Shown: in pieces, positions 35,410 to 42,017 of the stretch
Layout of the letters: every line of letters starts with the position of its first letter
Position numbering within the stretch: position 1 is the first letter of the stretch
Virus record (IMG/VR): IMGVR_UViG_3300030419_008194
Span: 1-44,350 of that record
Reading direction: 5' to 3' (one strand)
Length of the DNA: 44,350 bases
Source: a virus
Program-made: the position numbers and the translations under genes
Notes under the pieces: model-generated
The model's database searches: none
What the model saw: the letters and a program-made list of their open reading frames with translations, nothing else
Told to the model about the DNA's origin: nothing

Positions 35410-35604
35410 CTATTTTAAAAGTAAGTAGTTGTCAAATTCAATTTCGCTCCAAGTCGTTGCGGCGGAAGATCTTCGGTGCTGTGAGTGGCATACTGCGAGA
35501 CGTTGCTTAGGGTCTTTATACTCTTGGTTCATGATAGAGCTTTCCATGCAGGAGTTAATAAAGTCTTTTTTTTCTTGACCCTTTTTTGGCGAAGGAAGCG
35601 GCAT
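35410..35604 (-). CDS. Small conserved phage protein (PLPSPKKGQEKKDF type)
   Basis: 64 residues: MPLPSPKKGQEKKDFINSCM, then 'EYKDPKQRLAVCHSQHRR'. This 'P-x-P...G-E-x-K-x-DF-x3-CM...EY-x-D-x-x-QR-x-AVC-x-S' pattern is widespread in small phage proteins and prohead-gene neighbours, where function is unknown. Two conserved Cys (19 and 39) could bind metal. Its ATG lies just after the Hsp20 terminator U-tract and a GTGTAATTAT element. Confidence 0.65.
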   Translation of the reverse strand: MPLPSPKKGQEKKDFINSCMESSIMNQEYKDPKQRLAVCHSQHRRSSAATTWSEIEFDNYLLLK

Positions 35605-35608
35605 ATTA

Positions 35609-35618
35609 ATAATTACAC
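35609..35618 (-). promoter_or_regulatory. GTGTAATTAT element before the small conserved phage gene (candidate phage promoter)
   Basis: On the minus strand the terminator U-tract runs straight into GTGTAATTAT, four bases before the ATG at 35604. A promoter here would restart transcription after Hsp20. The short spacing would imply a leaderless message. Confidence 0.3.
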
Positions 35619-35643
35619 AAAAAAACCGGGCCGAAGCCCGGTT
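35614..35643 (-). terminator. Strong rho-independent terminator after hsp20
   Basis: On the minus strand AACCGGGC-TTCG-GCCCGGTT forms an eight-base-pair GC-rich stem with a UUCG tetraloop (35624-35643), followed by TTTTT then GTG. It lies 13 bases after the hsp20 stop. Confidence 0.9.
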
Positions 35644-35656
35644 CTTTTAGACCCTT

Positions 35657-36013
35657 TTATTTAATTTTTATTTCTTTGGGTTTGTGTTTGCTTTTCTTTT
35701 TGAATATTAGCCTGAAAATCCCATTTTTCAGAGAGGCATCCGCAGTAGACGGATCGGCTTTATCGGGAATGTGGTAAGTTTGTCCAAACTTTACCTCTTT
35801 TCCTCGTCTCGTTGTGGTTCCTTGTAGGTTGAGGTGCCCTGCCGCGTCCACATTGACTTTTACGTCATCTTTTGTGAAGCCGGGCATTTCTACCTCAAAA
35901 ACGTAATCCCCATCTTCCTCAGCAAACGCCGGATTGTAAGTGCGCTCTATTTCATCGAATAACGGCGTTGCGAAATCAAGCAAGCCCCTGCTAAGAGTAT
36001 TTGGTAAATACAT
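35657..36013 (-). CDS. hsp20: Small heat shock protein, Hsp20/alpha-crystallin family
   Basis: 118 residues, short for the family. The alpha-crystallin domain spans about residues 35-112: 'YVFEVEMPGFTKDDVKVNVD', 'HLNLQG' and 'ADASLKNGIFRLIFKK', with the C-terminal I-x-I-type anchor as 'EIKIK'. Hsp20 proteins hold unfolding proteins and are common in T4-like and cyanophage genomes, where they may help virion assembly. It has one of the few clear Shine-Dalgarno sites in the window (AAGGA, four bases before the ATG) and its own terminator, so it is a separate unit. Confidence 0.93.
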   Translation of the reverse strand: MYLPNTLSRGLLDFATPLFDEIERTYNPAFAEEDGDYVFEVEMPGFTKDDVKVNVDAAGHLNLQGTTTRRGKEVKFGQTYHIPDKADPSTADASLKNGIFRLIFKKKSKHKPKEIKIK

Positions 36014-36059
36014 ACCGTCCTTTTAGCAGGGACTGTGCCATGTTGTCTCTTTTGCTATC

Positions 36060-36109
36060 ACTTTAACCTAAGCGGAGAAGAGAAAACTCCCTGTTTTATT
36101 GGTTAAAGT
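36060..36109. other. Inverted repeat in the 177-base gap upstream of hsp20
   Basis: ACTTTAACC (36060-36068) is repeated inverted as GGTTAAAGT (36101-36109), a perfect nine-base stem with a 32-base loop that itself holds GGAG...CTCC. The rest of the gap (36014-36190) also shows GTGAC/GTCAC and repeated CTAACC. No gene is seen in it. It could be a small RNA, a leader of hsp20 or a protein-binding site. Confidence 0.4.
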
Positions 36110-36190
36110 ATGTCTTTTGCGGCTCCTGACTAACCTCGGCTAGGAAGACTAACCTACCTTTAATGGGGTCAGTGTTTCGTGACTAGTGGG

Positions 36191-36415
36191 TCACAAAGTC
36201 TCGTAAGATAATGACCTTATATCGTACATCGACACTATTTCTGTTTCTAGTGGGTTTTCGAATTTGGATATTTCAAAGTATTCTTCATCTATTACTTTTT
36301 CCACTTTTCCTCTCCATCCTGCGCCTTCTTTGCTTCTGACTACTTGTACTTCAGAGCCTACCATTTTGGCGTTATAAGAGATTTTCTCCGAATTCGGGGA
36401 AGTATTATGTTGCAT
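36191..36415 (-). CDS. Small SH3/KOW-like protein
   Basis: 74 residues. After a polar N-terminus, 'VGSEVQVVRSKEGAGWRGKVEKVIDEEYFEI' has the spacing of an SH3-like or KOW-type beta barrel (GxxVxVxxG...G-x-V). A later ATG at residue 18 would give just the domain. It lies seven bases after the dUTPase gene. Role unknown; such barrels often bind RNA or protein. Confidence 0.55.
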   Translation of the reverse strand: MQHNTSPNSEKISYNAKMVGSEVQVVRSKEGAGWRGKVEKVIDEEYFEISKFENPLETEIVSMYDIRSLSYETL

Positions 36416-36422
36416 TATATGT

Positions 36423-36896
36423 TTATTGTCCGGAGCTACCGAATCCGTCTGCTCCGCGTTGAGATTGATTTAGGTTTTCGATAAGATTCCACTCAACACT
36501 GTGGCATTTCTCAATAATTAACTGGGCTATTCTGTCTCCCGGTTTGATGTCTGTTTTATTTCGTGAGCCGAACATAGCTTCAAAAGCGTTAGGTGTTAAA
36601 TTATATCCTTCGAAATTTAGGTTTACTAATAAAACTTTTATTTCTCCGCGATAGCCGGAATCTATGACTCCTGCCATCACATCTATACCTTTTTTACACG
36701 CTAAACCGCTTCTCGGGGCGATTCTCCCGTAAAAACCTTGAGGAATTTCCACGGAAATGCCGGTAGATACCAATCTACGCTGAAAAGGTTCTATAGTTAC
36801 GAAATCTGTAGAAAACAAATCATAACCGGCGTCAGATTCGTTTGCGCGGAAAGGTTCTCTTCCTTCTGGGAGGAGCTTTTTAAATTTAATCTCCAT
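36423..36896 (-). CDS. dut: dUTP pyrophosphatase (trimeric dUTPase)
   Basis: 157 residues with all five motifs: I DAGYDLF (22-28), II PRSGLA (61-66), III GVIDSGYRGE (76-85) with catalytic D79, IV PGDRIAQLII (119-128) and V RGADGFGSSG (147-156). It converts dUTP to dUMP plus pyrophosphate, keeping uracil out of DNA. An insert of about 17 residues sits between motifs III and IV. It overlaps the deaminase gene by 11 bases. Pyrophosphate made here can be removed by the phage's own pyrophosphatase. Confidence 0.95.
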   Translation of the reverse strand: MEIKFKKLLPEGREPFRANESDAGYDLFSTDFVTIEPFQRRLVSTGISVEIPQGFYGRIAPRSGLACKKGIDVMAGVIDSGYRGEIKVLLVNLNFEGYNLTPNAFEAMFGSRNKTDIKPGDRIAQLIIEKCHSVEWNLIENLNQSQRGADGFGSSGQ

Positions 36897-37296
36897 GACT
36901 AATGCATTCTATACCGTAAAATTTAAAAATTTCTAAAGCACTTTTGTCTCTTTTATAAATTTCATTGTAGATTACCTTTTTGACGCCGTAGGCGGATATC
37001 ATCGTTGCGCAAGCAGAGCACGGCAAGAGGGTGGAGGCAAGCATTTCAACCTCTCCTCGTTTTACGAGGCTTAAACAATTCACTTCGGCGTGAATCATGT
37101 AGGGTCTTCTGTGGTTGCGATTTCGTAAAAATTCATAAGAGACATCTTTCCCGGGGGCAAGGCCATTGTACCCCACCGCTATTACCATATTTCTATCGTT
37201 CAGGGCACAAGCTCCCACTTTTTGATAGATATCCTCACTCCTTTCCGCCACGGTAGAAGCGATATTTAAAGCGTACTGTTCCCAAGAAAGGCGCAT
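36886..37296 (-). CDS. Deoxycytidylate (dCMP) deaminase
   Basis: 136 residues of the zinc-dependent cytidine/dCMP deaminase fold. H69-A-E71 supplies the zinc His and catalytic Glu, and P-C93-x2-C96 the two zinc Cys. The N-terminus 'SWEQYALNIASTVAERS' and 'VGYNGLAPG' match phage and ComEB-type dCMP deaminases. It yields dUMP for dTMP synthesis; no thymidylate synthase is in this window. First gene of the minus-strand run that faces the 460-base divergent region. Confidence 0.92.
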   Translation of the reverse strand: MRLSWEQYALNIASTVAERSEDIYQKVGACALNDRNMVIAVGYNGLAPGKDVSYEFLRNRNHRRPYMIHAEVNCLSLVKRGEVEMLASTLLPCSACATMISAYGVKKVIYNEIYKRDKSALEIFKFYGIECISHGD

Positions 37297-37302
37297 GGGT
37301 TC

Positions 37303-37330
37303 AGTATTCCTAAAAGGGGGTACAAGTCAA
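37303..37330 (-). promoter_or_regulatory. Sigma70-like promoter of the dCMP deaminase operon
   Basis: On the minus strand TTGACT (37330-37325) is followed after 16 bases by AATACT (37308-37303), seven bases before the ATG at 37296. The -35 matches five of six consensus bases and the -10 four of six. Confidence 0.45.
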
Positions 37331-37401
37331 GAAAAAAACAGATTTTTTCCCGAAAGGGAGGTTCCGTTTATTTTTTTCAAAAATCTACACAAAATAAAAT
37401 G

Positions 37402-37430
37402 TTGACTTTGATCCCCCGACATCCTAAAAC
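37402..37430 (+). promoter_or_regulatory. Sigma70-like promoter of the rightward leader RNA
   Basis: TTGACT (37402-37407), a 17-base spacer and TAAAAC (37425-37430). It would transcribe the structured leader and the dNMP kinase operon. The -35 is good and the -10 modest. Confidence 0.4.
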
Positions 37431-37740
37431 TCTTTTTGTAGCATTTCTGCCTTGTTACATTAAAAAGGTAGGCAGGTCCGCAATCTATTGTGTCCAGCTC
37501 TGCTGTCGGAGACTTGCAACTGGAGGAACCAGCGGTGTTGAGCTTGCTGGGCGAGTAGTAAAGGTGATGTCATATGGGTGGAAACTACCACACACCCGAA
37601 AAAGGCTAACCGGGGAGTATTCTCAGGGAAAAGTAAAAAGATTGCCGATGTTTTGATTAACCATCAAATACGGGGAAAGTCTCCGTTTCACTTCGACTTT
37701 CTAGGGAAAAGTTTATTATATTTTATTTTAATTAATAAGA
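37431..37740 (+). ncRNA. Probable structured leader or non-coding RNA in the divergent region
   Basis: The 460 bases between 37296 and 37757 hold no convincing gene. This part is richer in GC than its surroundings and packed with complementary segments: CTGCC/GGCAG (37447-37475), CCAGC/GCTGG (37529-37550), GGTGG-AAA-CTACC (37577-37589) competing with GGGTG/CACCC (37576-37597), TTTGAT/ATCAAA (37652-37668), and the mutually exclusive ACGGGGA/TCTCCGT (37670-37686) and GAAAGTC/GACTTTC (37675-37701). A candidate promoter precedes it. The tail 37702-37756 is very AT-rich. It matches no RNA family that I know; a replication origin is another possibility. Confidence 0.45.
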
Positions 37741-37756
37741 TATTGGTTTTATTTTA

Positions 37757-38350
37757 ATGAAGTTTAAATACAAAAACATTGGTATCTCTGGCGTAGCTGG
37801 TTGTGGAAAGAATACGCTGTCAGAAATTATAATTAAATTATTGCAAAGACTTGAATTACCGTACAGGGAATTGTCTATTGCAAACAATTTAAAGAAAGAA
37901 TTAAGCATAGCTAGCCGTGAACTTTATGGAATAGATTCGTCTAATTGTACTCGAAAGGAAAAGGATACTATCCGTCCCCTTCTCGTAGCGCATGGTTGTA
38001 TAAAGAGAAAATTATCAAACGGTACGCATTGGACTTCGTTATTAAATAAAGAATTGGCGCCCGAAAAAATAAATATTATTACAGATGTTAGATTTAATGA
38101 GTATGAAAGAGATGAAGTCTATTGGTTAAAGAATGAGATTAATGGAGTATTAATACATCTTTCTCGATACGAAGAATACGGATCTGAAAGGGTTTACTTT
38201 AAGCCTGCTAATGAAGAAGAGAAAAAGAATGACCCTTTAGTGAGGAAAGATGCAGATTTTTGCTTAAGTTGGAAAACCGAGAAAAACGGAACAAAGAAAA
38301 TAGTTTCCGCATCCAAGCTTTTGACATGGGTAAAGAAATTATATGTTTGA
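37757..38350 (+). CDS. Deoxynucleoside monophosphate kinase (T4 gp1-like)
   Basis: 197 residues. The P-loop is at 10-18 (GVAGCGKNT). 'RELYGID' and 'RPLLVAHGCIKR' followed by 'INIITDVRFNEYERDEVYWL' match the dNMP kinase family of T4 and related phages, which phosphorylates dNMPs to dNDPs. It thus links the dUTPase/deaminase products to the dNTP pool. There is no Shine-Dalgarno; the upstream region is AT-rich and follows the structured leader. First gene of the rightward operon. Confidence 0.85.
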   Translation: MKFKYKNIGISGVAGCGKNTLSEIIIKLLQRLELPYRELSIANNLKKELSIASRELYGIDSSNCTRKEKDTIRPLLVAHGCIKRKLSNGTHWTSLLNKELAPEKINIITDVRFNEYERDEVYWLKNEINGVLIHLSRYEEYGSERVYFKPANEEEKKNDPLVRKDADFCLSWKTEKNGTKKIVSASKLLTWVKKLYV

Positions 38351-38786
38351 AGGGTCTTCTATACTGCATAGCTCTTGCCAACCCTATTTGGCTTATTGCG
38401 GTATTTCTGCCCGTTTAAACCTTCACCCTAAAGCTCTAGCTACTTTTCATAGCTTTGATTTAGGTAGTATAAGCTCTTTGTTTTTTTATGAGATAAAAAT
38501 TTGCAGGTTTGATAGCATGCTTTTTTCTGATGATTTATCGCAAAGATACGCCTTTTTAGTTCAAACTAGCGTAAAATCCCAAGAGGAAGCAAAAGAGCCC
38601 TTTGAGGACGCAAATATTTTTTTAGAAAAAGATTTAGACGATTTAGTTGAATATTCTATAATTTTACCACGTATGTTTAAAAGACATCACCGCTATGTCC
38701 TTAATATGGAGAGGGATAGCACATGTTCTTTTGGAGATTTCGCGGAAAAAGTGGAGTTATGGAAAAAGGCAAATGGAATAATGTAA
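38343..38786 (+). CDS. Protein of unknown function between the dNMP kinase and sigma factor genes
   Basis: 147 residues from the ATG at 38343, which overlaps the kinase stop by eight bases. The N-terminal half is hydrophobic-mixed with three Cys (12, 19, 54). The C-terminal half holds an acidic helix (FLEKDLDDLVEYSI) and 'FGDFAEKVELWKKANG'. No domain is recognised. Its place before a late sigma factor is where a co-activator would fit, but nothing in the sequence shows that. Confidence 0.55.
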   Translation: MFEGSSILHSSCQPYLAYCGISARLNLHPKALATFHSFDLGSISSLFFYEIKICRFDSMLFSDDLSQRYAFLVQTSVKSQEEAKEPFEDANIFLEKDLDDLVEYSIILPRMFKRHHRYVLNMERDSTCSFGDFAEKVELWKKANGIM

Positions 38787-39361
38787 GCGACGTCTATCTG
38801 ACAGAGAAGATAAGGAAAATTAACTGCGAAAAAAGTCTCGGAGAGCTAATAAATCGCCATTCTGGCCTTTGTTTTAAAATTCTTCAAAAGTATTCAACTA
38901 GTTTTTACGCCAATAATATTGATATTTCAGAAGCTTTTACTGACAAGAATTTAATAATCTGGAATTCTGCTCGCAGTTTCAGTCCTGACCGAAAAGTTAA
39001 ATTTTCCACATGGCTAGCTAACCAAATCAAATATCACTGCCTTAACACTTTAAATAAAAAATCTAAAGACAGGCTCGTCACTACAGAGTGCGAAGTTCTC
39101 GAGAGCCTTAAAGAATCACCCCAAGAAGAAGCGGAGCCTTCCCTTTTTGAATTTGCTGATAACATCCTTTCTCAATTAAAAGACGGGAGAATTAAAAAAA
39201 TATTTTCTATGAGATATTCCACGGTTAACAAAAAACCCTCATGGTGCACTATTGCTAAAAGCGTAAACGTTAGTACCCAAACAGCTATAAATTTACACAA
39301 TAGAGGGATCGAAGTTTTGCGAAAAAAAATTAACAGCGAAAAATTTTTAGATTCTATTTAA
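38759..39361 (+). CDS. Sigma-70 family factor, probably for phage late transcription (gp55-like)
   Basis: 200 residues from the ATG at 38759, which has GGAG three bases upstream; a start at 38723 is possible. Region 2 is visible as 'LGELINRHSGLCFKILQKY' to 'NSARSFSPDRKVKFSTWLANQI', the core-binding and -10 recognition part. A region 4-like HTH follows at the C-terminus ('SWCTIAKSVNVSTQTAINLHNRGIEVLRK'). Region 3 is missing or short, as in T4 gp55 and related phage factors. It probably directs host RNA polymerase to phage promoters; the GTGTAA-type elements are candidates. It overlaps the preceding gene by 28 bases. Confidence 0.75.
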   Translation: MEKGKWNNVSDVYLTEKIRKINCEKSLGELINRHSGLCFKILQKYSTSFYANNIDISEAFTDKNLIIWNSARSFSPDRKVKFSTWLANQIKYHCLNTLNKKSKDRLVTTECEVLESLKESPQEEAEPSLFEFADNILSQLKDGRIKKIFSMRYSTVNKKPSWCTIAKSVNVSTQTAINLHNRGIEVLRKKINSEKFLDSI

Positions 39362-39369
39362 AAAAAGTG

Positions 39370-39398
39370 TTGACATCTTGACCTATTGAACGTAATAT
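39370..39398 (+). promoter_or_regulatory. Strong sigma70 promoter before the SSB-like gene
   Basis: TTGACA (39370-39375), a 17-base spacer and TAATAT (39393-39398). The start of transcription would fall near 39405, only about four bases before the ATG (39409), so the message may be almost leaderless. Confidence 0.75.
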
Positions 39399-39408
39399 AA
39401 AGACTCTT

Positions 39409-39714
39409 ATGTCGGACGAACAAAAGAACAACGACTGGAAAGAGCGCGAACTCGGCGCTCTTTGGGTAAAGAAGAGCCTTACTGGCACTCAGTACATGAC
39501 TGGACACATCGAACTAAAAGATGATACAGGCAAGGTCTCCCTCGTAGTGTTTAAGAATAAGCACAAATACAATGAAGACGGAACGATTTCCAACGAAAAA
39601 GCTCCGGACTTTCGACTGTATAAGAGTGAAGAACGAGAAAAAGGCGACACAAACGCTACCGCCGAGTCAAAACAGACTGCGGCGGCATCGACGGAGGAAG
39701 ACGCCCTCTTCTAA
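39409..39714 (+). CDS. Probable single-stranded DNA-binding-like or DUF736-type small protein
   Basis: 101 residues. The pattern 'ERELGALWVKKSLTGTQYMTGHIE' then 'SLVVFKNKHKY' and 'APDFRLYKSEE' resembles a common small phage OB-like family (DUF736-type). The C-terminus ends in 'STEEDALF', an acidic tail with a final Phe like that of SSB. Codons are richer in GC and better biased than those of its neighbours, and the promoter is the best in the window, so expression is probably high. Function is inferred and uncertain. Its stop overlaps the next start as TAATG. Confidence 0.6.
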   Translation: MSDEQKNNDWKERELGALWVKKSLTGTQYMTGHIELKDDTGKVSLVVFKNKHKYNEDGTISNEKAPDFRLYKSEEREKGDTNATAESKQTAAASTEEDALF

Positions 39715-40805
39715 TGTCCGATCTAGCTTTACATCTCCCGCTTAACGGTGTAAGCTTTGGTCAGGTTAGCACTGCCCTTCTTCGTGAATTTCACGAGAAG
39801 GGCGTGCAGCCTTTTTTATTTGCGATTGGTCCAGTAGATCTTTCGTCACAAGAAATTTCACCATCTTTAAACAAATGGATCCAAGAAGGGATAAAGAGAG
39901 CGTTTGAAAGTTACGACAGAAATACTCCCGTCTTCAAGCTGTGGCATTTAAATCACGATAGCCTTACCTCTTACGCCAAGGAACAAGTTCTTTTTACTTT
40001 TTATGAATTAGACTTCCCTACTTCCATTGAGGTCAATATAGCCAAAAACCAGAAAAAAATACTGGTCAGCTCTCGCTATTCTCAAGAAGTTCTTAAGAAC
40101 TACGGTGTCGACAATTGCCATTATATTCCCTTAGGTTTTGATAAGCATAATTTTCATGTAAAAGATCAGAAATACTTGGAAGGGCGAATAGTTTTCAACC
40201 TAACAGGCAAACTAGAAAAAAGAAAACATCATAAAAAAATTATCCGCGCATGGGTTAAGAAGTACGGCAATAACAAAGACTACTCCTTACAATGCGCTAT
40301 TGCCAACCCTTTTATAAAAGAAGCTGATTTCAATGCAATGATATCAGAAATCTTAGAGGGAAAAAAATATTTCAATGTGAATTTTTTAGGCTTAATGCAA
40401 AAAAATAGCCTTTATAATGATTACCTTAACTCTAGTGACATTATAATAGGTATGTCGGGAGCCGAAGGATGGGGGCTTCCGGAATTTCAGTCAGTAGCTC
40501 TCGGCAAACATGCCGTAATACTAAACGCTACGGCCTATAAGGAATGGGCAAACGAATCTAATTCATGTCTAGTGGAACCTTCTGGAAAAACTGAAGCAGC
40601 TGACGGTATGTTCTTTAAGAAAGGTGGACACTACAATCAAGGAAATATATTCGACTTTGATGAGGATGCCTTTATAGAAGGATGCGAAAGAGCGATTGAA
40701 AGGCACAAAGCTTCCGCGGTTAATGTAAACGGGTTAGAGCTGCAGCAGAAATACCCTTACTCCCAAACAGCAGATGCTATAATAGATTTAATGAAAGATG
40801 CCTGA
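39714..40805 (+). CDS. GT4-type (GT-B fold) glycosyltransferase
   Basis: 363 residues. The C-terminal half shows 'LTGKLEKRKHHKKIIRAW' and 'SGAEGWGLPEFQSVALGKHAVI', the retaining GT-B signature with the E-x-G-x-GLP element. The N-terminal domain has 'VSSRYSQEVLKNYGV' and 'IPLGFD'. It probably adds a sugar to a lipid-linked or protein glycan. It is coupled to the preceding gene by TAATG and overlaps the next gene by eight bases. First of four glycosyltransferase genes in a row. Confidence 0.88.
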   Translation: MSDLALHLPLNGVSFGQVSTALLREFHEKGVQPFLFAIGPVDLSSQEISPSLNKWIQEGIKRAFESYDRNTPVFKLWHLNHDSLTSYAKEQVLFTFYELDFPTSIEVNIAKNQKKILVSSRYSQEVLKNYGVDNCHYIPLGFDKHNFHVKDQKYLEGRIVFNLTGKLEKRKHHKKIIRAWVKKYGNNKDYSLQCAIANPFIKEADFNAMISEILEGKKYFNVNFLGLMQKNSLYNDYLNSSDIIIGMSGAEGWGLPEFQSVALGKHAVILNATAYKEWANESNSCLVEPSGKTEAADGMFFKKGGHYNQGNIFDFDEDAFIEGCERAIERHKASAVNVNGLELQQKYPYSQTADAIIDLMKDA

Positions 40806-41139
40806 ATACATTTACAAAAACCCCGAAACAGGAGAAGAGGTTACTGTCTGGCAAAGCATTCATGAAGAACATACCTATGAGATAGATGGCATCGAATACA
40901 ATAGAGTTTATACTATCCCGAATGCCTCCATAGATACTAAAATAGACCCTAATTCACCAAAAGAGTTTAGGGAGAAGGCTAAAGGCACCATAGGAGAACT
41001 ATGGGATCAGTCTAAAGAGCTTTCAGAGAAGAGAGAAAAGCAACAAGGGGAGGACCCAGTAAAAAAGAAATTCTTTTCAGATTACGCTAAAGAAAGGAAA
41101 GGGGCCAAGCATCCACAAGACCCGACGCGAAATAAGTGA
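40798..41139 (+). CDS. Conserved phage protein, FmdB-like without zinc cysteines
   Basis: 113 residues. The start MPEYIYKNPETGEEVTVW and 'NRVYTIPNASIDTKIDP' resemble the FmdB-type regulatory family and a related phage group, but the Cys of the zinc ribbon are missing. The C-terminus 'TIGELWDQSKELSEKR' and 'EDPVKKKFFSDYA' match the phage version. Function unknown. It overlaps the preceding gene by eight bases and the next (GTGA) by four, so it is coupled within the glycosyltransferase run. Confidence 0.65.
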   Translation: MPEYIYKNPETGEEVTVWQSIHEEHTYEIDGIEYNRVYTIPNASIDTKIDPNSPKEFREKAKGTIGELWDQSKELSEKREKQQGEDPVKKKFFSDYAKERKGAKHPQDPTRNK

Positions 41140-42017
41140 TAGAATACAGCATTATCGATGATTCGGCTATTGCACTTGGAGGTACTTCTCTAACTCTTGA
41201 TGCGATAGTAGAGCCGTTTAAGGATAAAGTTGAATTTATTGCTACCTCAGAACTCACCCCAACTCACCTTCAATTTAAAAACCCTCGATGCTGGATCCTA
41301 GGTAATACTATGGGGATGAATCAGGTTTCTTACGCTACCTTAGTAACCTTACTCCAGACGAAGCCTACTGTTAAAATAGATTTTGATTATGGCTATTGCC
41401 GTCATCGCGGTCCGACTCCCCATCGTATTTTAGGTAAAAAAGAGTGCGACTGCTTAACTAATCCAGAAACGCAAAGCTTAAAGAATATTTACTCTTTAAT
41501 TAAAGAAAAAGCTTCTCATATTTTTTATATGTCGGCGGGACAAAGGGAAATTCACAAAAACGCCCTAGGTATCCCCCAAGACAAAACCACAGTACTCTCT
41601 TCTTGTTTTCTTCCAAAGCATTTTGAAAAAATGCGATCTTTACGAGAAGTCCCCAAAAATAATAAATACGCTATTATTCAAGGGCATCCCGGTTGGCATT
41701 CTCAAGCTAAAGGGGTTTCTGAATCCGTCTCTTACGCTTTGGATCACAACCTCGAATATGAAATTATCTCTACTGATACTCATGATGAAATGCTGGACAA
41801 ACTTTCAGCTTATAAAGGTTTAATTTTCTTACCTATTATCGAAGATACGTGCCCAAGAATAACTATTGAGGCTAAACTTCTAGGGTTGGAAGTTATAACT
41901 TCTGGTAACTCTCAGCATACTACTGAAGAATGGTGGAACGGATCTTTGGAAAATATAGAGAATTACCTTAAAGAAAGGCCTAGCTTATTTCATCAAACCC
42001 TATTAAATTTAATATAG
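41136..42017 (+). CDS. GT4-like glycosyltransferase
   Basis: 293 residues from a GTG at 41136 overlapping the previous stop as GTGA. The N-terminal domain begins 'YSIIDDSAIALGGTSLTLDAI'. The C-terminal part carries 'IIQGHPGWHSQAKGV' and 'IEDTCPRITIEAKLLGLEVI', the nucleotide-sugar binding region of GT-B enzymes. The short C-terminal tail runs into an A AAT TTA heptamer just before the stop. It could be made alone or, by slippage, as the front half of a fused two-domain glycosyltransferase. Confidence 0.8.
   Translation: MIEYSIIDDSAIALGGTSLTLDAIVEPFKDKVEFIATSELTPTHLQFKNPRCWILGNTMGMNQVSYATLVTLLQTKPTVKIDFDYGYCRHRGPTPHRILGKKECDCLTNPETQSLKNIYSLIKEKASHIFYMSAGQREIHKNALGIPQDKTTVLSSCFLPKHFEKMRSLREVPKNNKYAIIQGHPGWHSQAKGVSESVSYALDHNLEYEIISTDTHDEMLDKLSAYKGLIFLPIIEDTCPRITIEAKLLGLEVITSGNSQHTTEEWWNGSLENIENYLKERPSLFHQTLLNLI

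Noticed and set aside
37348-37359. TCCC-GAAA-GGGA hairpin as a terminator
   Set aside because: A four-base stem with no U-run directly behind it is too weak to call.
37399-37656. An 85-codon open frame on the plus strand in the divergent region
   Set aside because: It has no ribosome site, overlaps a promoter-like element and runs through the paired RNA segments. The peptide has odd composition and no similarity to known domains, so it is treated as a chance frame in a structured RNA.
37431-37740. RNase P RNA, tmRNA, 6S RNA or group I intron in the divergent region
   Set aside because: The conserved core sequences that I know for these RNAs could not be found, so no family name is given.
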